A stretch of DNA of 64,000 nt from Timema cristinae (GCA_039000515.1 JBCFYV010000012.1:11238676-11302675), one strand, 5' to 3'; counted from the stretch's first letter, positions 1 through 11,176 are shown. Made by a program: numbers and translations. Notes: generated from the sequence alone by a model not told the origin.

Positions 1-369
1 ACAAAAGGGGAGGAAGAAGACACTCATATATTGAAGGTGAAACAAAAGGGGAGGAAGGAGACACTCATATATTGAAGGTGAAACAAAAGGGGAGGAAGGA
101 GACACTCATATATTGAAGGTGAAACAAAAGGGGAGGAAGGAGATACTCATATATTGAAGGTGAAACAAAAGGGGAGGAAGAAGACACTCATATATTGAAG
201 GTGAAACAAAAGGGGAGGAAGGAGACACTCATATATTGAAGGCGAAACAAAAGGGGAGGAAGGAGACACTCATATATTGAAGGCGAAACAAAAGGGGAGG
301 AAGGAGACACTCATATATTGAAGGCGAAACAAAAGGGGAGGAAGGAGACACTCATATATTGAAGGTGAA
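1..369. repeat. 41-bp minisatellite, 9 units
   Basis: Nine consecutive 41-bp units start at 1, 42, 83, 124, 165, 206, 247, 288 and 329. Each runs from ACAAAAGGGGAGG to TTGAAGGTGAA. Units differ by single substitutions: AGAAG instead of AGGAG in units 1 and 5, GATACT in unit 4, and GGCGAA instead of GGTGAA in units 6-8. The array begins at the window edge, so it probably continues to the left. The purine-rich strand is the plus strand. Confidence 0.95.
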
Positions 370-529
370 ACGTGCCCACCTTTCTGCGATGTGTTTTGTT
401 AAAATCTAGGACAGTCGAGTACATTAACATAAAATAAAACAGTCTAATTTTTCAGAGATAAATTTTGTTTTGATTTGTATTTTAACGTCCTCTTTGTTTG
501 AAGCTATATATAACCTTCCGGGTATTCAC

Positions 530-700
530 ATATTCCAACTAAGGGCGATAAGTATGAAAAATATATTATTCAGGGTGAGTGTACTTGGAGGAAGAGTATT
601 GTGGACAACACACCCAAGTATACCAAACCGTGATTCGAAAAACTTACCCATCACCGGCAAAACAAACAAAACGAGGTTGACGTCTGTTAACGTGTCCATT
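530..700 (-). mobile_element. SINE-A, degenerate partial copy
   Basis: In reverse orientation this shows the SINE-A body (GTGTACTTGGAGGAAGAGT) and then the tRNA-like box B region (GTGATTCGAAAAACTTACC) with ATCACCGGCAAA. It is old and divergent, without visible target-site duplications. Confidence 0.5.
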
Positions 701-741
701 GAAGTGTATAAAAGGTGGTGGATCACCACCTTAAATATCAT

Positions 742-1290
742 GAAAAATGTCTAGGCCAACTCCTACTTAATCGATACGTTACACGTGTTTAGGTTTAACA
801 AGCAAGGGGCGGAGGGAGAGAAGTAAGTTATTCTCGAAGTTATCCATCGAGCAAAAGCACTTTGGTCAGCGTCAACCGTCAGGACGAATGATGATGGACG
901 ATCCGGCATTACAGCTCCCAACACAGATATGCTCGCAGGCCCTTACCAGGTGCACGGACGGACGGACGGACTACCCACGTCTTACGAAACTGCCACAACT
1001 GGAGCGTTAAAATCAAGAACACGTCACACGAAAACCGGAATAGCAAGCGAGATGATATAGTGTGATCAGCCAACCGTAATTCTGCTGCCGGTGAATGGGT
1101 TGCAGAGAGGGATTAGGAGCAGATCCGTCAGTTCGAACAACAAAATTGATGGGTGTACGATTACAACAAAAGCGAGAATTTAGAGACATGTTTTTATAGA
1201 TAAAATAAAAAAGTACTCGGCAATATTAAGAAAATATGATTTTACTTTACTACTTTAAAGTTGTATTATAGATTTATATACTATTACTTA
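742..1290. other. No gene seen; near-unique sequence
   Basis: This is a moderately GC-balanced stretch with no family resemblance that I recognise. It holds a short GGAC tetranucleotide run at about 955-970. No coding frame of note. Confidence 0.5.
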
Positions 1291-1293
1291 CAT

Positions 1294-1378
1294 TGATGGT
1301 CACATAGTTTAAGGCGTCACTCTAGCAATAGAGTGAATTACGAGTGGTGGGGAGGTAAGGGCTTGAATCCAGGTTGAC
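1294..1378 (+). mobile_element. SINE-A tRNA-like head, relic
   Basis: AGTTTAAGGCGTCACTCTAG matches the box A region of SINE-A, and GGGGAGGTAAGGGCTTGAAT matches its box B side. The body is not recognisable. Confidence 0.5.
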
Positions 1379-1479
1379 CTTTTAACAGTTAAAGAAGCAG
1401 TGTCATTCCCGACCTAGACCGTGGGGGGTGATCTCTACAACCCCGTGACCCTCAGGGAAGGATCAAACTATCAGAATCT

Positions 1480-2355
1480 AGGCTAGAACAGTTTATTTTT
1501 AAAAGATGGTAAAAATAACAGAACCAGGGCTATATCTGTTTTCTTCAGCTTCCAATACAGACTAGGTCTTGAAAATAAGCTTAATCTAAATTAACATACT
1601 TTTTAAAAGTTTATTTTGGTTTAGAAGCAAATATCGACATATTATACAAAGGCGGCGTAAGTCTTGTCAATTTAAATAATATTATATTAAATATAGGTTA
1701 TGTTTCAAGCTCTTCGCTTTATTGGCGAATGGCTACATTTGTCAAACTCTGCAATATCGACCATTATTAGCTTCTCGATCAGCCTGTATATGACTATTAG
1801 TGATGAGGAGATGTCGGTGCATGGATCCGTAGAGTTGAGGGAGTAATAACTTGAGAAAATAAAGCTAGAATTTGGCTCTCACAAGAAAAGCATGTTTATG
1901 TTTGTTTTCATCGCTTGTCCAGCTCTCGAACAAAGAGTTAACCTTTACTAGCGCAGTCTTGTTGACCATTTACTTCCCTTACCTCTCTAACTATTACACG
2001 AAATGATGTTTGAGAAGAAATGAAGACGTCGCCTTTCTCTCTCTACAAGCCGGAGGATTGTGGTGCAAACCTCCTTACAGCTACTCCAGAATAAAAGCTT
2101 GGCCACAGATAAAGGAAAAAATGACATTTAACTGGAAGCACTGAATAAAAAAAGGCAGTTCTTTCCCTTCCCGCGCCTTAAAATAACAAAATAAAGCTAC
2201 GTGGAAAAGTAAAACCATATAAGCTAGAGAAATGTTAAAATCTTTTATAATGATAAATGAAGTCTAATTATTAGTAAAATAACGAGAAAATATAGTTTTA
2301 GTTGTAGTTTTAAACAATAGGGTTGTTTGTGAATGTGTAAGAATCTTGATATATT
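1480..2355. other. No gene or known repeat seen
   Basis: AT-rich sequence with short frames only. I could not assign it to any family repeated elsewhere in the window. Confidence 0.4.
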
Positions 2356-2359
2356 TCTG

Positions 2360-2580
2360 GTTTACTCCCACGCTGCGCATCTCACTACTTATCCTGAGTA
2401 AGTATGTGGTGAGGAGGATATAACTTAAAGTAAGTCTACCCGCATTCGCATGGAGAAAGAGAGGGAAAGTATTTAAGAAAATACACCTTTTAAACACCCA
2501 TCTGGGATTCAAACCCCAATCTTCCCATCAAAGGCAAACTATACAAGGCGAGCCTGACGCTACTGTGCCCATCGATGCGG
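2360..2580 (-). mobile_element. SINE-A, divergent copy
   Basis: Read on the minus strand it keeps the element order. The tRNA-like head lies at the right (CCCGCATCGATGGGCAC), box B is seen as GGATTCAAACCCCAATC on plus, and the body is GTCTACCCGCATTCGCATGG. Frames across it are SINE-derived and not genes. Confidence 0.6.
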
Positions 2581-2632
2581 GTTGTGTGTATCATTAATTG
2601 ATTAGTGGTTTAAGGGAGCACTTGACTCAACT

Positions 2633-2945
2633 TGTAATTAAAAAGGTGACCTTGTGGTCTAGGGGTAAGGTGTCAGACTTCTGTGCTGGCGGCCGGGGTT
2701 CAATCCTCGGTCCCGGCACAGATTTATCTGATTTCCAAACTCTTCCTTCACCTCTGACAAGACGTGTATTAATCACAACTTGTGAATGTGGGGAATGCCA
2801 GGCCTCCACCGTGGTTCGGATTCCACGTTAAACTGTAGGTCCTTCATTTCATCTCTCAATCACCCTACCATTACACATTAGCGTAAGTGCGTATAACCCG
2901 AACGGGTAGTAAGACGCGGTGCTAATAATAATAATGTAATTAAAA
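2633..2945 (+). mobile_element. SINE-C full-length copy with perfect 11-bp TSD
   Basis: The element spans 2644-2934 and is flanked by TGTAATTAAAA at 2633-2643 and 2935-2945. The tRNA-like head has box A-like TGGTCTAGGGGTAAGG and box B GGGTTCAATCC. The body carries CCTCCACCGTGGTTCGGATT and the end reads CCCGAACGGGTAGTAAGACG, followed by (TAA)n. RNA polymerase III transcription from the tRNA-like promoter and LINE-driven target-primed insertion are inferred from the class. The final ~50 bp is the same as that of SINE-A. Confidence 0.9.
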
Positions 2946-2989
2946 TGAAGTAGAGCTTGATGAATTAATAAATAAGTGTGCCGAGTCCC

Positions 2990-3112
2990 ATTCGAGTGTA
3001 CTGAGGGTGGGTGTTTCCTAAACTGTTTACCACTCTCCCTTTATGCAAATGCGTGTACAATTCTTCTAGATTCAACCGTCCTTATCCCTAAATCATTAGC
3101 GTGGTTAGCACA
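2990..3112 (+). mobile_element. SINE-A body fragment
   Basis: It holds the SINE-A middle region (GTGTACTGAGGGTGGGTGTT, CCACTCTCCCTTTATGCAAA) and the start of the 3' tail (CATTAGCGTGGTTAGCACAT). The tRNA-like head and the TAA end are missing. Confidence 0.75.
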
Positions 3113-3329
3113 TATCGTCGGTGAAAACCCCAAGTGGCGCAACTGGAAGAATCGCGTGTTTTAGATATGTCGTCCCTGGGTAGTTCAAGATGGGCTCGTT
3201 AATGTAATGGAGTGCTTATCTGTGTCCATGGTTGTTTAAAAGATACAAGAATGTTGCACGGTGTCGTGAGTGATTTGCGCTGCAATTTACAAATCAACAA
3301 CGTAGCTATACCCTGATTTTGGCTGGAAG

Positions 3330-3540
3330 AACAGTAGTGAAAATTCAAACATATTTCTTTTCGGCCAACATTGATAATATTTTACTATATTATTTGTGTT
3401 ATTTTATTGGAATTGATAGTATCTATCAAAGGTAACAGCTGCAGATAACATGACTTTATTTATGAATATATTAAAATTATTTTAGTAACTTTAGTAACTA
3501 ACTTCTACTGTTCTTCCTACCAAAATCATACTTTACATAG
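3330..3540. repeat. Repeat G copy 1
   Basis: This ~200-bp stretch resembles 24825-25035 in the same orientation. Shared landmarks are TATTTTACT, GTGTTATTTTAT, AGTAACAGCT-type sequence, ATGAATATAT and TCCTACCA-type sequence in the same order. The class is unknown, and the TIRs or tails that would define it are not visible. Confidence 0.5.
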
Positions 3541-3800
3541 CTACATAATTTTCTTTGTTCGAATAATGAGCTCTTACTCTTTATTTATAATATAAATAGC
3601 TAGTTTTATATTTTATCCAAATTCTTATCATATCAATTAATTTACAATGAAGCATTATAAAAAAAAATTAAATACGCAAAATGGCGATGTATGCTTCAAA
3701 TTTTACAAATGAACACTAAGCCTTTAGGTAATGTAAAGTTAAGATGTAATTATGTATTTTAAACAGAACTTTTGTGTTTACAAAATAAATATTTATTTTT

Positions 3801-4043
3801 AGCAGCGCGTCTTACTAAACGTTCGGGTTAAACAGTTATATACTAATTGCGCTAATTGTTTTAGGGATTAGGAAGCTTATATCCAGAGGAAATGTACACG
3901 TATTTACGTGGAGGGAGAGTGGAAAACAATTTTAGAAAACCACCCTCAGTATACCCGACCGAGACTCGAACCTCAATCTTCCCACCATCGGCAGTCTAGA
4001 CTACTAAGAGTAGCGCGTTAGATCAAGTGGCCACCGAAGCAGG
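3801..4043 (-). mobile_element. SINE-A, near full-length
   Basis: On plus it runs from the 3' tail (AGCAGCGCGTCTTACTAAAC) through the body (GTGGAGGGAGAGTGGAAAAC) and box B complement (CCGAGACTCGAACCTCAATC) to the head (GTGGCCACCGAAGCAGGC). No clean target-site duplication is visible. Confidence 0.85.
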
Positions 4044-4049
4044 CTAACT

Positions 4050-5420
4050 TTTGTATACAATTTGCTTATTTAAAGATTGCTGTTATTTAATACCCCGGCA
4101 TAAGTCAATCTTTCAGGGTTAATAACATAATATAAACTGACGTATCTCAACAAAGAGCCATTTTTTTTAAATGTAAAAGCAAGAAAATTTGCATTTTTAT
4201 CTCTTTCACTATAAAATTTGAAACTTTAAGAGAAAATTTGTAAAATATAATGTTTTTACAATTCGTATTTCCCGAGATATGGATTGAATAAAGAGGCTCC
4301 AACTTTGTTTTTTCTCTCCTGAAAAATAAGTAAAACACAGTTATGCCAGTTGGTGTTGTGATTGACAATATGCATATAACCTGGACTGTGTTAAAAAAAA
4401 CTAAAAAGAAAAAAAAGGTGTGAACATGTGTGCATACTGTTCGCTTCAGAAGTCCAGCATTTTCCACCCAGTCTAACGTGCATCAAAATGTTTATTAATA
4501 ATAAGGTTCAAAGTTAGTTTGTTTGTGAGGAATGAACCTTAATGAGAATGAGAATACTAATGAGCATTAAATGAATGGTAGTTGGAGCCTATTTGACCCT
4601 AGAATAAAGAGAAAACCAAGTTCTAATAGGCAGAACACTGGAAGGCCAAGAGGACAAGCCTATAAATAAATTACGCCAATAATTAAGAGAGAATAAAATA
4701 TGAACCTCGATTTGTAGACACTAATTATTGTAGTAAGGGCAAACCCTAAATAGTGTATATTTTCTTATAATGTATATATTTTTTAGACATTATATACTAT
4801 GTTATGTTACAACGTACCAACAAAGATACCAGGTCAGAAAAACAATCTATTTTTTTAATATCAAGTTAATTAGGTAATAACCAGTATCAATACTATTCAA
4901 TAATTTAGCTTTACTAAGTTTTTTTTCTGGGAAATTATAGCCAGTATAACATTTGTGCGTTATTGACTTTTTTTGCGCCTTTGAATATACAATAGGCCTA
5001 CATTTGATAACACAAGGCGCACACATGTCTGTGTAAGTGTACTTATTACTACATATGGATAATAAGTATATAATATAGGGTATGCGAACCTATAAGAGTG
5101 GAGCTGGTAAAATATGAGCAATCAATCTAGAAACCAATAGGAAACTACTTGTGTGCCAAACCAATCAAAGAAAACCCATTAACGTATTTCTTTCGTTAGT
5201 TCTTGATTTGTAAATATATATTTAATTTCGAAAATGCATCAACTGTTTGAAAAGAGTTGTAGCGCATCATGAATGAAATGAAATATAGAGAACAGTTCAA
5301 ACAAACGTCTGAATCAAGTTAAACCTTCCCAAATGAAAGAATTTGTCCCAAATATCACTGTGTTCCTCGCAATACTGTATCGTATTAATTCCTTTAATTC
5401 AGTCGATGATAGACCTCAAA
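4050..5420. other. No gene seen
   Basis: AT-rich DNA. A minus-strand frame of 106 codons at 4147-4467 is low-complexity and Phe/Ile-rich, without family resemblance, so I do not call it. No recognisable mobile element. Confidence 0.4.
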
Positions 5421-5424
5421 CAAA

Positions 5425-5740
5425 TCCCTCCCTCCCGACTGAATCGTTTTAATTTGACCCGTGTTGCTGGTGCCACGACACCTAAAAGTAAATTCCCCCG
5501 GGGCATGTAATTAGTTTCTGTAAGAGCGATTTATTTTTTTCCAGGGATGAGGGGCGGGGCAGAAAACGGTGGGTTAGAAGGGGCAGGGGGTTAGCGCTCG
5601 GGGGAGGTCGTTTGCGGGCGGCATCGATCGGGGTGGAGCAGAATGGAGCCCAGGGTAGACTAGGCCGGGCAGGGCCCTACAGCCTGGATCACGTGGGGAC
5701 AGGAGGCAGGGGTGGGGTCAGCGGCAGCCAACTGCCTTAT
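5425..5740. other. GC-rich island; possible regulatory or first-exon DNA
   Basis: A sharp GC- and G-rich block (densest at about 5545-5730) sits in strongly AT-rich surroundings. It follows a complex non-repetitive stretch containing CCCCCGGGGCATGTAATTAG, which carries a homeodomain-type TAATTA core. No repeat family matches and no convincing open frame was found. A CpG-type promoter or conserved regulatory element is an inference only. Confidence 0.35.
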
Positions 5741-6238
5741 ATCAAAGCTAAGATTTATGTTCAAACGGGTTCCCCAAACTGGTTTTTTTAGTCATCATTC
5801 TCTAGCCACACAATTAACGCCCATCTTAGCTTTATTTAAGGATAAACGTCAAGTATCAGACCCAAACTTAAGTTGAGTTTTTATTGTAAGGGCCGTTTAG
5901 AAAATACATTTTTTTTTTCGTTCAACATTAATACAATTTTACTTCGTATGCTATTAGTGTTATTTAATAGGTAGAATATATTACTTGTCACATGGCCTGT
6001 TGTATGAATACAGGAAAGTAGATGTAGTAGCATTTTCTACACGTCACATAACCCCCCCCCCCCCAACCCCCTTATGAAAATCAGACTGTATTTTTCAAAA
6101 GGGAACAAGCCTGATCTCAAGGTAATAAATTCATTTACAGTCTACTACAGGTATGACAAGAGTGACAATTAGTTCAGTAATCAGGCGCCCAACCAACTGT
6201 AATGCGCTCTGTCTTGCTACCAGTCCAGGCTATCCGCT
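5741..6238. other. No gene seen; poly-C tract
   Basis: AT-rich sequence with a 13-base C run near 6052-6064. Nothing else recognised. Confidence 0.4.
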
Positions 6239-6239
6239 T

Positions 6240-6450
6240 AGTTAAACTATTGGGTTTGGAGGATCAAGGAATAAATTAAAGGATGACTACCCACATTTGC
6301 AGGGAATAGGAGATAATTTTTTTTTAAAGAAACCCCTACCTCAGTAGGTCTAAAGCCGGCCTTGATTCGAACCCCCACCTTTCCTTTACCGGTAAAACAG
6401 ACGAGACTATCGTCTTTTCCTGTCCTCGCCTTTTCACCCACACATGCCGG
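6240..6450 (-). mobile_element. SINE-A-like, very divergent
   Basis: On plus there is a degenerate body (GACTACCCACATTTGCAGGG) followed by box B complement (CCTTGATTCGAACCCCCACC) and TTTACCGGTAAAACAGACG, in the order expected of a reversed SINE-A. Confidence 0.5.
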
Positions 6451-7340
6451 TCAAATCGAGATAAAGTGGAAGTCACCAAATTTCTAGTGATTATATAAAA
6501 TTACATTTTTTTTACTATTGAACAAACATGATTGATTAATATTTATTCATTTGTCCAAGCTAACATTTTGATATATTTATTTACTAAACAAATCTGCGAT
6601 GATAAGTGTAACGACCAACAGCTCTGCAATTTCAAGCGTAGCTTTGGTATTGTAAACTCAAAACGTTTTTGTATCCATTCATAAAATTGGGAATTAAATT
6701 AATTCAGTTTATGTAAAATGTGGAAAAGAATTTATTTTTGAACTTATAGGCTAATACTCACATTTTGGTATTTTTAATTAATGTTTTAAGGTAAATAAAA
6801 TGTCATTATTTTGGGAATCGCTAGAATAGCTATAAACACTTATTAGTCTGATTTAAATAAGAAAGAACTTTTGTGACAGTTATAAAAGTTACTAAAACCA
6901 TTTTGAGCTATTCTATCTAAAACCATTATTTTTCATTAATAACACCAATATCTATTAAATTATACTGTAAGCCCCCTATATATTAATAAAATGAAGAGTG
7001 TTTAAGTCTGTCATGAGAATTGCACGATATCTACCGCACACAGAGGGCTACAATTTTTAAATTAGTAGCCCCTGTGCACAAACAAAGTTGGAATTTTAAG
7101 TTAAAAAAAAAATACAAAGCTGAAAGCATCGAGCGACGGTCCAACCTGGTTTAAAAAGGGGTCTGTCTGAAAAAGCGGGCCACTCTTGTTTAATTTTGGT
7201 ATTAGTATGATTCAAATCCTTGCCATTCTTGTTACTTCATTTCTTAATAGCATATTTGACAAACTCTAACTCACAAATCTCGTTCATCTGTTTCAATCAT
7301 GGAAAAAAGTAACGTTATACAATTAAGAACATATGAAGAA
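6451..7340. other. No gene seen
   Basis: AT-rich DNA without recognised element ends or coding potential. Confidence 0.35.
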
Positions 7341-7344
7341 CGAA

Positions 7345-7515
7345 GCTCGGGGATTCACACTTCCATCACAGACTCGGCCTTAAAATATAAGTGAAAAATG
7401 ACCTTGAGCACGAGACAATCCCTGGATAGCTCAGTGGTAGAACATAAACATGCTAAGCCAAAGGTCCCGGGTTCAATTCCCGTGTCCAAGTGTAATTTTT
7501 CAATTTATTCGAATG
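7345..7515 (+). mobile_element. SINE-D: conserved 5' flank plus tRNA-like 3' domain
   Basis: The left ~75 bp (CCATCACAGACTCGGCCTTA, then AAGTGAAAAATGACCTTGAG) precedes a tRNA-like sequence. That sequence has box A-like TAGCTCAGTGGTAGAAC and box B GGGTTCAATTCCCG, and then TTTTTCAATTT. The same order recurs at 42571-42718, in relic form at 59697-59815, and interrupted at 12062-12300. The tRNA-like part lies at the 3' side, unlike ordinary SINEs. A true tRNA gene is unlikely because the acceptor and anticodon stems are imperfect. Confidence 0.7.
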
Positions 7516-7759
7516 TTTCAATACTGTTCAAATTCAATCTATCTTGTAGAGAGAGTGTAGTAAAATTAACAAAACGCTATGCAAAATTAACTCACTTAAC
7601 TCTATAATATAACCTTTGAAAGCGACCTGTTATATTAAACAAATATATTTTTATTTCACGCAAAACGTATATAATAAGATGAATGAAATAAAATTAGTGA
7701 CACAACACACTCAACAAACTTTCTCATAAAGTGTATTAAAGCTTGGAACAAATTTAAAA

Positions 7760-8353
7760 AATAATTTGTAAAATACCCTCTAATGTTAGCCTAATTGTGA
7801 AAATGAAAGTATATTCTTATTTATCATGGAAACTTATAGCAGATAACTATTTTAAGCTTAATATTAAAAGCCATTTTAAAAATATTTAAAATTTTATAAA
7901 ATGTGTCAATAGTAAACTAGCCTTAAATTAATTTATTTTATAAAAATAACAGCAAACAAAATTTATTGCATGTAAAATAGTCTCCAAATACCAATTTTGA
8001 ACAAAATCGCTAAAAAATATTTTAAATATTTTTTTTTCTTTCAAAAATCAGTCATTAGTAAACTACTATTAAAATAACAGTTTTAGGATTTATTTATTAT
8101 TTTTTTGTAAAATGCTAGACAATTACCCATTTTGAACAAATTGCTAGAAACATTTCTTAAGATATTCAAATTTAAAAAATAAATCATTCACCAGTAAATC
8201 GCCCTTAAGCCCATCCCTCCTAGCCCTCATGCTCAAAAAAGTAGAAGCTACAGGTTTGGTTGTCAAGATAAACATTCCCCAGATATATCTACATTTTAAA
8301 CAAGATCGCTAGGGCAATTTTAGAAGAAAAAAACAATCACTCAGCAGTAAACT
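7760..8353 (-). repeat. Repeat T, degenerate ~145-bp tandem array
   Basis: Landmarks of the type AGTAAACTA/AGTAAATCG recur near 7910, 8055, 8190 and 8340. Each is followed by AT-rich sequence including CCAATTTTGAACAAAATCGC or variants. Read on the minus strand the unit is (G)TAGTTTACT... CGATTTTGTTCAAAATTGG. The array is interrupted by SINE-C and appears to resume at 8685-8790. The same unit occurs in the opposite orientation at 32285-32830 and 40535-40935. Confidence 0.6.
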
Positions 8354-8643
8354 AACATATCCTTGGTGACCTGATGGTCTAGGGTAAGGTGTGCTGGCGG
8401 CCGGGGTTCAATCCTCGGTCCCGGCATAGATTTATCTGATTACCAAACCCTTCCTTCACCTCTGACAAGACATCTTGTGAATGTGAGGAATGCCAGGCCT
8501 CCACCGTGGTTCGGATTCCACGTTAAACTGTAGGTCCTTCATTTCATCTCACAATCACCCTACCATTACACATTAGCGTAAGTGCGTATAACCCGAACGG
8601 GTAGCAAGACGCGGTGCTAATAATATAATAAATAATAATAATA

Positions 8644-8677
<34 letters not shown>

Positions 8678-8684
8678 TATCCTT
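8354..8684 (+). mobile_element. SINE-C copy inside repeat T, 11-bp TSD
   Basis: The element spans 8365-8673 between perfect copies of AACATATCCTT (8354-8364 and 8674-8684). Compared with the 2644 copy it lacks about ten bases in the head after GGTAAGGTG and a short piece of the body. The tail is a long (AAT)n run at 8617-8673. Confidence 0.93.
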
Positions 8685-8790
8685 AATATGAGGGCAATGC
8701 TAAAATTATAAAAGCTTCCCGGGATATGGCCTTAAAATAATCTAAATATCAAGTTTGAATAAGTTCGATCAAACTATTTTGTATTTGTGG

Positions 8791-9399
8791 CCAGGCTCAC
8801 ATAAAGCGTAAAGATTCATCAAAAGCTTGAAGTCTAACATTTTAACGAATACAATAGGCCTACTTTCTCTTGACATTCGAAACTAAAAACGCGCGTAGCA
8901 ATTTTCCCAACTTTTACCATATTAAATAATACTAAGAAAACATGGAACTTCACTCATTTAGTATCAAAGCTATCAAGTTAAAAAGACTCCCCCTTTTTTA
9001 AAAATTTGGTACGTGGCTTTCTTCTCACTCACAAACAAAGAAAATATTAAGAAGAGTTAAAGTTTTAAAAGTTATAACATTTAAGAAAATCAAGTTGGAG
9101 CAAGCGAGAATTTTATTATAAAGACAGACTTAAAACCAAATGCAAAGACTAAACTTTTGAGGATAGAGATTTAGATTTTTAAAGTAAAACTTTCAAAAAT
9201 TCTAAATCTAGAGCATTAAGTGACACGTCATAAAAAAAACTGATGATATTTGTTTAGTAGTTTTTGTAATAAAAAATGTACGTCATGTATGCTCCTACCA
9301 CTCTCATGTAATAAATATAAAATCTTTGAGTTAATTTTTGATAGATCATTTTAATATCTCAAAACACTTGAGGGTCTAATTGCATTTTATTTTGTGCAG
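8791..9399. other. No gene seen
   Basis: AT-rich DNA without recognised features. Confidence 0.35.
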
Positions 9400-9590
9400 T
9401 GAGTATTACTACTCGTCCGGATGTTACAATAACTATAACAGTGAGGCAGGAATGGATGATTAAGGTATAATTTAGAGGAAGTGTACTAACTTTAGCGCGG
9501 AGGAAGAGTTGAAAGCCGTAGGAAAAGCAGCCCTTCGTACACCCAATCATTATGTGTACTCAGGCCTCCACCAAACAAGGTGGACGTCTT
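9400..9590 (-). mobile_element. SINE-A, partial and diverged
   Basis: It keeps the tail (TATTACTACTCGTCCGGATG) and body (TTTAGAGGAAGTGTACTAAC, GCGGAGGAAGAGTTGAAAG) with CGTACACCCAATC. The tRNA-like head is lost. Confidence 0.65.
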
Positions 9591-10504
9591 AGCCCACGTG
9601 CTCATTGATGCATGAAGTTGCATTTTAAATAAAATTAAAAATAGCCAGTATCGCATAATCCAATCCCAATAGTAGTCAACCACTAAGATATCCTTGGTTA
9701 GATTTCAGGAAATATATTTAATAAATTAGTATTTGGGTGTGTGCAATTTTACCGATATTTAGAAATTCAAACTCTGGCGATGGGTGGGTATTAGTGCTAT
9801 ACAGGCCTGTTCGGGATCCAGAAATTAGAAGACAATTCGGGATATTGGATGTTACCAAAATTTATGGGGAAAAACCATTTCCCGGAATTTTTCAGGAAAT
9901 ATTAATATTAAAAGCTTACAATTAATGACTGTCTATCAATGCCACGTTTGCATTTTCATGCTAATTAACAATATTATTAATTGACTAAGGTTAGATTAAC
10001 ATTATCTTGCTTTAGTTAGACAGCTACCATACCTAGTCAACACAATTGAGGGCCAATAAATAACAATCATGGTAGGCTACTTGATGGTAATATTTGCCCC
10101 TGAATAGAATTAAGGGAGGAAAACATATGTAGGGCTAAAAATAATGATAAAAGTGGCTTTTAAATATCGAATCATGCACGAAATACACCTCCCAAACTTA
10201 TTTCGCATCAAGACATATATATTAAGTTAATGCTATTATTTGGAATTACATCAATTTGCTTTTGTAGCTTAGACAATAATAATAATATTTGAGTAGTATA
10301 GTATTTTTGAAGTACAAAAGCGCTTTTTGTGAAATGTTTACTAATTAGAACGTAAGAGGTAACCAGACAAACTGGCTCCCGTTTATTTATTTATACTAAC
10401 TTGAGTTTTTTTTTTCAAAAACATTTTAGTCAATATTAAAATATACATTCAGGATTTATTTATATTTATACCAAAAATGCTTGATTAAAAATACACAATT
10501 ATAA
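9591..10504. other. No gene seen
   Basis: AT-rich. A 62-codon plus frame at 9737-9925 has no family match that I recognise. No repeat landmarks. Confidence 0.35.
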
Positions 10505-10506
10505 TA

Positions 10507-11174
10507 GAGTGAAATTTCTTAATAGCGGACCCCTTTGTGGACAAAAAAGATATCCGTAGTTAAGAGGTGTCCGTTATTTGTAAAATATATATTTTTCAAA
10601 TCATATTTCTTGAACATAGTTTAATCCATATGAAGATACATACTTTGAACATAAACTAATATATAAATATTGCATTATACAATGATATATACAGGATTTA
10701 TGACTAATGAATAAATATTGTGCGTATCTTAATGTACAGATTGCAAAACAATATGCAAAAAATTAAATGTAAGCAGTAGGCAGTAGGTAAGAGCACTGAC
10801 GACTGATGAGACATCCCCGCTGATAGCCCGGACGGGGTGGGAGGTAAGACCTTGAAATGCCTTAGTCATTGCTACGTAGGCTATTTTAGAAACTTTCCTT
10901 AGAGAGGGACCATTTAGCGCGAGACAATGGAATTCTAGACATTCCTACAGTCAAATACTAAAAATTGTCTTTTTTTCTTCCAATTTTTGTCCGCTGTTTA
11001 GAGATTGATATACAAAAATATGCGTCTTTAGAAGTGTCCGTTTCCGTTATTGAGAGTCCGTTATTGAGAGGTTGTTTCACCGTAAGAGCCCATGTTATTT
11101 TGCCAGGGAAACAAACTGTCCGTTATAAAATAGAACCCACTATTCAGAGGTGTCCGTTAAGGGAGATTTCACTG
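10507..11174. mobile_element. pogo/Tigger-like non-autonomous DNA transposon
   Basis: The left end GAGTGAAATTTCTTAATAGC and the right end (reverse complement CAGTGAAATCTCCCTTAACG) form terminal inverted repeats. They are flanked by TA at 10505-10506 and 11175-11176. Inner blocks of GGTGTCCGTTA type repeat in both arms (about 10575 and 11150). TA target sites and CAGTGAAA...CGGAC ends are typical of pogo/Tigger members of the IS630-Tc1-mariner group. No transposase frame remains, so this is a MITE-like deletion derivative of 668 bp. Confidence 0.75.
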
Positions 11175-11176
11175 TA

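Noticed and set aside
1..369. Possible CRISPR-like array (also 57106-57410 and 62144-63256)
   Set aside because: Units are directly contiguous with no unique spacers, and the genome is eukaryotic. These are satellites.
4147..4467. 106-codon minus frame with a Phe-rich stretch resembling a membrane segment
   Set aside because: Low-complexity AT-rich translation. No signal peptide context or homologue recognised.
5545..5740. Calling a protein-coding first exon in the GC-rich island
   Set aside because: No convincing frame, start context or splice-donor arrangement could be supported.
7419..7495. Candidate functional tRNA gene
   Set aside because: Box A and B are good, but the stems are imperfect and the same sequence with the same 5' flank recurs as a dispersed repeat (SINE-D).
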